The position numbers and the translations under genes were made by a program. From the NCBI GenBank assembly GCA_954871525.1, contig OX940869.1, forward strand, positions 17,636,001 to 17,700,000: a stretch of 64,000 nt of DNA, given 5' to 3'. Under the pieces are notes generated by a model. It worked only from the letters and a program-made list of their open reading frames with translations. It was not told where the DNA came from and searched no databases. Positions within the stretch are counted from its first letter, which is position 1; every line of letters starts with the position of its first letter. Source of the stretch: Parietaria judaica (Eukaryota; Streptophyta; Magnoliopsida; Rosales; Urticaceae). Below, in pieces: positions 56,383 to 64,000 of the stretch.

Positions 56383-59161
56383 TCATGAAAATTCACAATC
56401 GTATATATCATCATGATATAAACGTACGACGTCATTAATTAAAGATTCACTACCGGGGTGTGGGACATCAATGGAGTTGTGTTTATGTTTTAGTAAATAT
56501 GCGTTGGCATACATGGCCAATGTGTGAAGACCCGGTAATATCCCATCGTAGTCAATCACTCTTTCTTTGTCCCCGTGATACTTCTTAATGAATTTCTCTT
56601 TGGGATCGGAACATCGGCTACATTTGGTGGTGTCTATCTCGATTAAGTTAAGCGGCCAAGCTACATAACTACCGACTGCGTTGCCAATTGTCCGAAATGC
56701 GTCATGTGGAATCGGCAAAGGATGAGATTTGAATAAAGCCGCAACAATGTTTACCCAATGATTTTCGGACGCTAGAGGCACAAAATGAATTGCAACACAC
56801 AGGGTAGAGTTCATTCTCACCCTCCCACTTGCAACATATGCTTCCATTCCGTCCACAAAAAGAAGGCACTCTTGTTAATCATCCGAAATAGGCGTTCGGG
56901 GGAAAGAGAGAGAATCTTTCTCATTCAACGAGCAACTTCCACCTAAACTATTTCCTTTTCCAAGAGATGGATTGCCGTTTTCTGAAATAACTTTTACATT
57001 TTTGGTGGGGTAACTTTGAGCGTCGAACCAATTTGGTTACACAGGGAATCATCGTCACCAAGAGGGGTTATCAAAGGGACAATTTCCTCGTCTTCGCCGC
57101 CATCGGTTGTCGAAAAGAGAACATTCGGTCGGCTAGCGGAGGTCTGCGGAGACACTTCATCGTTTACCCGGTGATTCTGCGCACTCACTTTTAAAAATTC
57201 TGAAAATTGAACCTGCATAATGTCTAATTGACTCACCTTAGCCTTCAAGACTTCCATATCGGCTACTTTGGCCTCCAAAGTGTTGATGTGTTCTCCTTGT
57301 TCTTCCTTTTTTGCCGCAAAGTTAAAACCTCCTTCTTCGAGTACTCATCAATTGGAGTGTGGAAATATTGCTCACGTGAGAAAAATTTGGATGACCCGCA
57401 GACCCGACCGGGATGTTCTTTCCTACCCAATGCTCTAGACAACACATCGTCCTCTTCATCGGACTCCCATTCGCCATTTTCCGCCGATGCGGCCAGTTGG
57501 TTCTGTGAAAGCCGTAAATTAAACAAATATATATGACTAAACATTTATTTATTTCAAAACATGCACGCACGATTGATACTTACGATTTTTTACACTACAA
57601 GTTCTAAACTAGGATCCTTTAGTTCCCCGTCTTCGGTTGTTCTCATCTCCACCCATAACTCAGACTGAGAAGCCCATTCTCCAATTTCGTCAAACTTATA
57701 ATAAAAGACATGTGAAAAATCTAGTACAAAATTAAAATATAAATTTATGATGAGTAAAATTATTTTTGATGACTTACATGTTTTTGATCTAGTGCTCGGT
57801 ATCCGGCTCGACCTCCTATACATGGGTATTTGACTTGTGCTCGCATATTTTTTTTTTTGCTTTAGGAGATTTCTTTCAACTCCTCACCTTTTTATTTTCT
57901 GGATGAAATCCTTCCAGTGTACGTCGGTGATGCTCGAGTAATACACCTTAACAACCTCAGGCTGCTCGAGGATGTCTTCGTCATTGATTTTTGGTTGAAC
58001 GCATAATGCATTTAAATCTTGCCAAAAACCCTTTGCCGATTCACCGGAACTCTTAAGACAAGCTTTTTTGAACCCATATTGAACTTCAAATCATTGTTTT
58101 ACTTCATCCCATATTAGTTTTTTCACGGGGCTGTGTACCTTATTTCTCAAATTTGGCCGGGAAATCAAAATCAAATCCCCAGCAAGCACGCCAATATAGC
58201 TCATTAGCATGCTGCCCACTTTTCCCCTTGGTTGCCACTTTCCATCACTTTATTAACTCTCAACATATTCGTGGTTTTTCTTATTCCATTTGCGACTATA
58301 AGTTTTCTTCGAGGTACATGTTTCTTAAGTAATAAGTCAGTACTTATATATATATAAATATATATATATAATAATAGTGCTATTTAACAACCATAATTAA
58401 TTAAACAAATTTTAAACATAATTAATATCATATAACAATTTAATTAACGCAACGCCACTCTTTGATGTCCTCGCATTGTCGCGCGGTGACAATAGACTTT
58501 GTCGTGTGTTCGACGTTCCTAATTATATAACCACCATGCATACATAATAATTAATTAAACAAATTTTAAACAGAATTAGTATCATATAACTATATAATTA
58601 ACGCACCGTCACTCTTTGAGGTCCTCGCATTGTCACGCGGTGGTGATAGACTTTGTCGTGGTTGCGACGCTCCTAATTATTTAACCACCATGCATACATA
58701 ATATTAATGAAACAAATTTTGAACATAATTAATATCATATAACAATTTAATGAACGCACCGTCACTCTTTGAGGTCCTCGCATTGTCGTGGGTAGCGATA
58801 GATTTTCAAGTGGTTGTGACGCTCCTAATTATTTAACCACCATGCATACATAATATTAATTCAATAAATTTTAAACATATATTAATATCATATAACAATT
58901 GAGTTAACGCACTGCCACTCTTTGAGGTCGTCTGATTGTCGCGCTGTGGCAATTGAATTCATCGTGGTTGCGACGCTCCTAATTATTTAACAACCATGCA
59001 TTAATGTAACAAATACTAAACATAATTAATATCATATAACAATTTAATTAACGAATCGGCACTCTTTAAGGTCGTCGGATTGTCGCGCTTTGGCGATAGA
59101 CTTGGAGTGGTTGCGACGCTATATACTCGTCTACGTACTCATCATCGGAATCTTGCGACAT
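56383..59161 (-). pseudogene. CACTA-encoded plant En/Spm-type protein
   Basis: Starts at an ATG at 59161 (MSQDSDDEYVDEYIASQP), an acidic N-terminus. An exon-like core with RGPQRV is repeated five times (see 58370-59130). Further downstream on the minus strand, VVKVYYSSITDVHWKDF and RAQVKYPCIGGRAGYRAL (about 57960-57780) match the plant Ptta/En/Spm transposase-associated domain. Then comes a linker rich in Glu (57544-56994). The last frame (56856-56383), with VASGRV, LPIPHDAFRTIGNAVGSYVAWPLNLI, matches the DUF8039-type module that follows it. Introns are likely but not mapped. The first repeat unit has an in-frame TAA and others occur, so function is doubtful. The DDE transposase itself was not seen. 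Confidence 0.6.
58370..59130 (-). repeat. 153-bp tandem array carrying a coding exon
   Basis: The anchor 'GCCACTCTTTGAGGTC' recurs at 58454, 58608, 58761, 58914 and 59058 (steps 154, 153, 153, 144). Each unit has a GC-richer core of about 70 bp that reads MRGPQRV-like on the minus strand, and an AT-rich remainder with 'aattaatatcatataacaattt'. Confidence 0.88.
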
Positions 59162-59925
59162 ATTAATTTTGTGGTACCTAAGACCATATCATAATTCATA
59201 ATAAATATTTATATCTAATTAATCTTATTCCCATTATCAACTTCACAGAAGTTAAATTATTATAATTCACAAAACTTAAAATAACATTCCCAATGAATGA
59301 AACCTAACAATATTCCCAATAAACAATAAATCTCATTATCAACTTCACAAACTTAAAATAATTAATTAATTGCAAATAAATGAAATTAATTAATTTAAAT
59401 TCCCAATAAACAAAACTAATTAATTAATCTCATTCTCAACTTCACAAAACTTAAAATAACATTCCAAATAAACGACATATAAATGGCATTCTAAAAAAAA
59501 AAAAAACTATATTCACCAAACCGAAACTAATCAACATTCCGAATATAGTAAGCCTAAAAGACATCCAAAATAACAAAACTTGATTCACACATTCAAACCG
59601 TCAAAGTTATTCTCAATCCTTACCTAACCACGGTGATGGTAGCAGTAGACTGCGGTTAGAATTTGCTATAGTGAGGGCCGAAGAGAGGGAAAGAGAGAGA
59701 GAGAGTGAGTGAGAGAGTGAGTGAGAGAGAGAGAGAAATATCTAGAGAGAGAGAGAGAAAGCCAGAGAGAGAGAGAAAGTGAGGGAAAAGAGGACTTTCC
59801 GATGGCGTATATGGCGACTGCGATATGGCGATGGTGGCCAACAATAGAGAGAGATAGGGAAAAGAGAGATAGATGGAAAAAAACAAATGAAGGAAAATGA
59901 GGTAAGTGAAATAAAAGCTGCTAAC
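59162..59925. other. 5' flank of the CACTA gene, with a GA microsatellite
   Basis: AT-rich DNA with repeated 'attcccaataaac' and 'cttcacaaaacttaaaataa' pieces (59230-59480). A GA-rich tract lies at 59680-59790. The hydrophobic LSLSLS frame on the minus strand is just the translated GA tract. Confidence 0.6.
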
Positions 59926-61089
59926 CTCATAAGGCCGCGGTTGAACATAAATCAACCTCGGCTAATCTGATGTGGATCTGCAAACACTCGCGCGGCGATA
60001 TTACAAATCCGCAACGGCTTACTAGAGTCAGAAACTTGTGAACGAAGAAAAACACAAAGCCGCGGCGGTTCAAACTTCGCCGCAAAAGCGTGAAAATTTA
60101 CAGGGAGTTCAATTTTGGTCTCGCGCTAAGCCTCGTTATTGCAATTGAGAGTCGCGGCCATCTTAAAAAAATTCCTGCTTATAGTAACTGCGCCTCGGCT
60201 TTAGAAAAATGAAAATTTTCCCGAGAGCTCGTTTTTGGTCCGGTACAAATAGCCGCGGTTTTCCCTAAAACACCACGGTAAGTGTAAAAACAAACCACGG
60301 CTTTATTTACTATATTCCAGCTTAAATAAATTCAATTATTTTCCCGATAATTTTTTTTTCTTGATACAAAGCCGCGGTTTAGCTTTACAAAACGTGGCGT
60401 AATTCCCTCAACCCAACTTACGCACCATTTACAAAATATTCTAAGTGTTGGGTTTTTTCATGACGACACTAGCCGAAGCAGATATTCTCTAAAACCGCGG
60501 GTTAAAGCCTTTCCGCTCGCTTTTTTAAATTTTTTTCTAAGTTTCTTTCTCTGATTTTTATATACGCCGCGGTTTATCTTTTTTGAACTTTTTGAACTGC
60601 GGCTAAAAAAACCAGAAGCTTCATAATAACAATATTTAAAAGCAAGCCGCGGTTAACGCTACGTACATGTCTTATATATTGCATATATACCTTGGTTTAT
60701 CGTAATCGAAAGCCGCGTCACACACTGTTAGGTCAATAATTTAATTACTATAAATTTTATCGCGGCTTTCGCATACAATGGCGCATTATATGTCCCAAAA
60801 CACAACGGTAATTATAAAAATAAACCTCGGCTATTATAAGATACCCCGACGTAAACAAATTTAATACTTTTACCGAGAAAACTCTTTTTTTGTCTTGATA
60901 TTAAGCCGTGGTTTATGTTTACCAACGGCGACAAAATTTAATACTTTTTTCATGACGACAATTGTCGCGGCGTACAGTATCTAAAACCGTGGGTTACAGA
61001 TTTCATGCGTGCTTTTTTTAAATTTTTTTGCTAACTTTCTTTTTCTGATTTGTAAACACGCCATGGTTATTTTTCTGAACATCATAATT
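59926..61089. repeat. Right subterminal repeats of the CACTA element, first part
   Basis: Roughly 25 copies of GCCGCGGTTT/AACCGCGG-type motifs in both orientations over 1.1 kb, more than on the left side. Cut at 61090 by the copia LTR. Confidence 0.75.
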
Positions 61090-63572
61090 GTTGGACATGT
61101 GTCCTTAAACAAGCTGTTTTTATCCATTTGTAAAAGATTATGAAAAATCGTTAAATAAAAGATAATGCTTATTATGTTAATATTATTATAGTTTCTGGTA
61201 GAGTAAAATAGAATGTTTGTTCCTTAGCTCATGAAGTATGTAATTATGTTATTATTATCACAACAGAGTCAATGTGAGGAAGAAATAATAATCATAATAA
61301 ATGAACTTAAATTGTGCGTGACCTGATTAACTGGGTTAGAGCCCATTAATCGTATAAGGTCATTAATGTGACTAAGTGACAATCCTATTCTGGATTTTGT
61401 GTGTGTCATACTCACTAGAAGTGCATTAAGTATGAAGTGTCTTCATACTGGACTGGACCTGACTTAAACTCCGGAAGTTATCATATAAGACCGTCACTGA
61501 TAACTTGGAGTTGAGTCACCAGTAGATGATCAAATGGATATTCGATCTAAGTCCTGAGTGATCTTTAGTCTGAGCTGCTGGCTTAATTGTTCTTTGATTT
61601 AACCGTTAAAGAGCGCAATATATTACTGTTGTTCCCAACACTAATATTTTGGGAACATGATAGTAAGCAGTAAGGGTAGCTTGGTCATAGACATGGGCAT
61701 CACACAGCTTTCTTCAGAGTCATGATGATTCCTTTGATTGTCGATGGTGAGAAGTCAGAGGTACCCATGCACAACTTATGAATCGAAACTATAAGTGGGT
61801 TACTCATGACATTACTGGCTGAGTCAAGGATGAAAACGCAATGAGGGGCAAAACGGTAAAAACCAACTGCTGATGTGTGGATCATCAAGTGAAAGATCAA
61901 TAACCCGAATTTTATTGTATCAATAGACACCCTGCTGTAATAAAGGGAATAATATATACTGTATCACTAAAGAGTGCAGCCTCGGGTTTATAGTGGAATT
62001 ACACCGAGGTTTGACGAACATCCTAGCAGTTCGTTGGAGCTTAAGTGGTACGGGTCCATGGTCCCCAGGATAGCTTCGTAACGGATGATACGTACGTGAT
62101 AGGAACATTTTGAGATGTTTAATCATTTGGAAAGACTTATAAAAATGAAATCTGTGACAGACATCAGATAGTTTTATCAGTAGCGTGGCAAAAGTACCAT
62201 ATCTTCGTAACCGAAATTAACTGACATAAGAAAGTAGAATTTGGATTTTCTGTCAACATAAAAGTTGTTAGAAATTAAATTCTAAGAAACTTTGTGATCG
62301 TTTGTGATTTAGAGAGTTTCTAAGTTTGTGATCGTTTCGGTAAATTATGAATTAAATCACATGTCACGAATTCAAATGATGGTGTGGCACCATGACCTTT
62401 GAATGTGTGATATTGAGATCAGAGGATATTAATATAATTTAATTATTAATATTTTAATAATAATTAATTAATAATTAATAGATTTATATTAATAATAAAT
62501 AATATATATATTAATATGTGTAAATCGATATGCAGCCATAGAATAAGGAACTGATTCCTATTCGCATGATGAGACTTGGTCTTTTCATATTTGCGGCATA
62601 AGTACCAAATGTTTGGTATTTGAACAAAATCCTAAAATCAATTTAATCCATTGGATCGGTTAGGATTTAATATCAACTGTTGGATTAAGATAATTGATTT
62701 TGACCCTATCCATAATTTGAAATTAATAGCTTGGTGACGAAGCTTAGGTTTTTTCGAATTTGGTTAACTAATTATATCCATTGGATCGGTTTAAGATTTA
62801 ATCTTTACCGTCGGATTGAAAATTAATTAATTATATATATAATATATAATTTTCGAATTCAAGTTTAGGATAAAATCGAATTAGGGATTTTACCAAGTCT
62901 TTAGGTATTTGATTTTATCCTGAATACATTTGATCTGTTGGATTGGTTTAAGATTTATCTAAACCATTGGATCTAGATAATTAAAATTCAAAATTGATTA
63001 TATATATTTTTTTTGAATTATTAAATAAGTGGATAAGATTGGTTTTTTTATTTTACCAAGTCTTTCTTATTTAATTAAATCACTGAGTAATTATATCTCT
63101 TGGATTTAGATAAGATTAAATCTAGACCATTGGATTAAAATAATTAATTATATTTAATATATATATATATAATTCGAAATATAGTCTGAGCCTATAAATA
63201 GGGAGCTCATTCTACACATTTTTCTCACCTTTCCCCAGAGAAAAATTTGAATTATCCCTCTGCTTAAGGGTCTGCGAATTTTTCCTCTGACCTCTCTCTG
63301 GTTCGGCTTAAGAGACTTAGTTCTCCGGAAGCTTAAAAAGAACCATCAGTTAAAGTTTGCAACGGAGTCCTACCGGCGCAGCCCACGCTTCCGTACGAGG
63401 AATCCAGGAGAATATCACGGACGATCACGGGTGTCTCCCGCAGCAATGACAGAGCCCTGCCAAGTTCAGAGCCGAAAGTCGACAACTGAGGTACGACCTT
63501 ATGCATTGGGTTAATAAATGTGACCATTTACTCCTTTCTATTTATTTCCTATAGACTAGATTATTAATATAC
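61090..63572 (+). repeat. Copia LTR inserted in the CACTA element
   Basis: Starts TGTTGGACATGTGTCC at 61090 and follows the solo LTR at 32910-35591 closely until about 63572, where similarity stops short of the normal CCCAACA end. It has the TATA box TATAAATAG (63193-63201) and the dyad GTATGAAG-TGT-CTTCATAC (61430-61448). No internal domain follows, so it is a truncated solo LTR. The left flank is ATAAT; no matching duplication was found on the right. Confidence 0.82.
63193..63201 (+). promoter_or_regulatory. TATA box of the copia LTR
   Basis: TATAAATAG within 'gagcctataaatagggagctcattctac', the same context as in the solo LTR and the copia D 3' LTR. Confidence 0.75.
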
Positions 63573-63652
63573 ATTAACTAGCTAGCTACGTACGATAACA
63601 TAATTAATTGGTTATATCATCTGTTTCTAACACTAAATTAATAAATTGGCAT

Positions 63653-63695
<43 letters not shown>

Positions 63696-63759
63696 TACAT
63701 AAAATAAGTTTAAATATATACTTTATGTACGGGACTCTCAACGATCGAAACACAAATTG
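63573..63759. other. LTR-CACTA junction with a TA microsatellite
   Basis: Not recognised as LTR or CACTA. Holds a TA repeat of about 18 units (63656-63691). Confidence 0.6.
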
Positions 63760-64000
63760 CCATATATACTGTAACGGCTTATAATTTTGATATTTCTTAC
63801 CAAATTAAACCGCGAATGATAATTACATACGTCCAAATAGAATTTTGTAAGTGGGAGGATGGGCACTATGTACTCATATATATTGTAATAAGCATAAAAT
63901 TTCAACGAAGCCAGTAGAAACGCCGCCGTATTACCTACGTGGCAGTCATCAGGCCACGGTTTTTGTAACAAAAGTTGCGGCCGGTTGAAAATAACCGCGG
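63760..64000. repeat. Right subterminal repeats of the CACTA element, continued
   Basis: 'taaaccgcgaat', 'ggccacggttttt' and 'ataaccgcgg' at the window edge show that the CACTA subterminal region resumes after the LTR and continues beyond the window. Confidence 0.65.

Larger units (their letters stand above)
54259..64000 (-). mobile_element. CACTA (En/Spm) element, right end beyond the window
   Basis: Left edge CACTAGTACAAATATGTG at 54259 has the CACTA terminus. Dense subterminal repeats built on CCGCGG follow (54390-55080) and reappear at 59926-61089 and 63760-64000. A minus-strand gene between them (59161-56383) has plant En/Spm-type domains. A copia LTR at 61090 interrupts the right subterminal region. 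The second CACTA end, and so the 3-bp target duplication, lies outside the window. Confidence 0.75.

Noticed and set aside
59656..59955. Hydrophobic LSLSLS-rich frame resembling a signal or membrane protein
   Set aside because: Translated GA/CT microsatellite with no conserved context.

Overview
This window is plant nuclear DNA, most likely from a eudicot. It is almost entirely transposable elements nested in one another. Evidence for a plant: Ty1/copia pol genes primed by initiator tRNA-Met, a Tat-type Ty3/gypsy element with an antisense gene, a CACTA (En/Spm) element with a plant-type transposase domain, a plant-style Helitron terminus, and a malectin-like (CrRLK1L) receptor kinase relic. 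I found no intact host gene and no rRNA, tRNA or CRISPR. Nearly every coding region is broken by stops, frameshifts or deletions.

Layout. (1) 1-1723: remnants of gypsy-type elements. (2) 1724-8731: minus-strand copia element A, with one complete LTR, gag, protease, integrase, RT and RNase H, truncated at its 5' end. (3) 8732-19961: minus-strand copia element B. Its leader holds solo LTR C (12712-17033), which itself holds a solo LTR of family A (13239-15441, perfect target duplication AGATT). (4) 19962-43959: a non-autonomous minus-strand Tat-like gypsy element. It has gag, protease and an RNase H that has lost most catalytic residues, no visible RT or integrase, and an antisense gene of the 'putative gypsy type transposon' kind. 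It is split by plus-strand copia element D (25297-38086), whose 3' LTR holds another solo LTR (32910-35591, target duplication AAAAT). (5) 43960-48890: AT-rich DNA with a non-autonomous Helitron (44738-47550) and a second possible Helitron end. (6) 48891-51066: a hAT transposase remnant next to a CrRLK1L kinase pseudogene. (7) 51144-53290: a truncated copia element E. (8) 53382-54108: a hAT-like MITE with an 8-bp target duplication. (9) 54259 to the window end: a CACTA element with subterminal repeats built on CCGCGG, interrupted by a copia LTR at 61090.

Relative age follows from the nesting. The Tat element was in place first. B then inserted into its left LTR and D into its interior minisatellite. 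The solo LTRs inside B and D are younger still. The family-A solo LTR inside solo LTR C is the latest event in its stack.

The most interesting signals are not the genes. They are: a 19-bp dyad with fixed 8-bp arms and a variable 3-nt centre found in seven LTR copies; a tandem array of hairpins in both Tat LTRs, with one apparent compensatory change; a hairpin motif repeated three times in the leaders of B and D; an RNase H duplication in D that looks like a template-switch product; a Tat element retaining gag, protease and a catalytically degenerate RNase H; and a 153-bp array in the CACTA element that repeats a coding exon.
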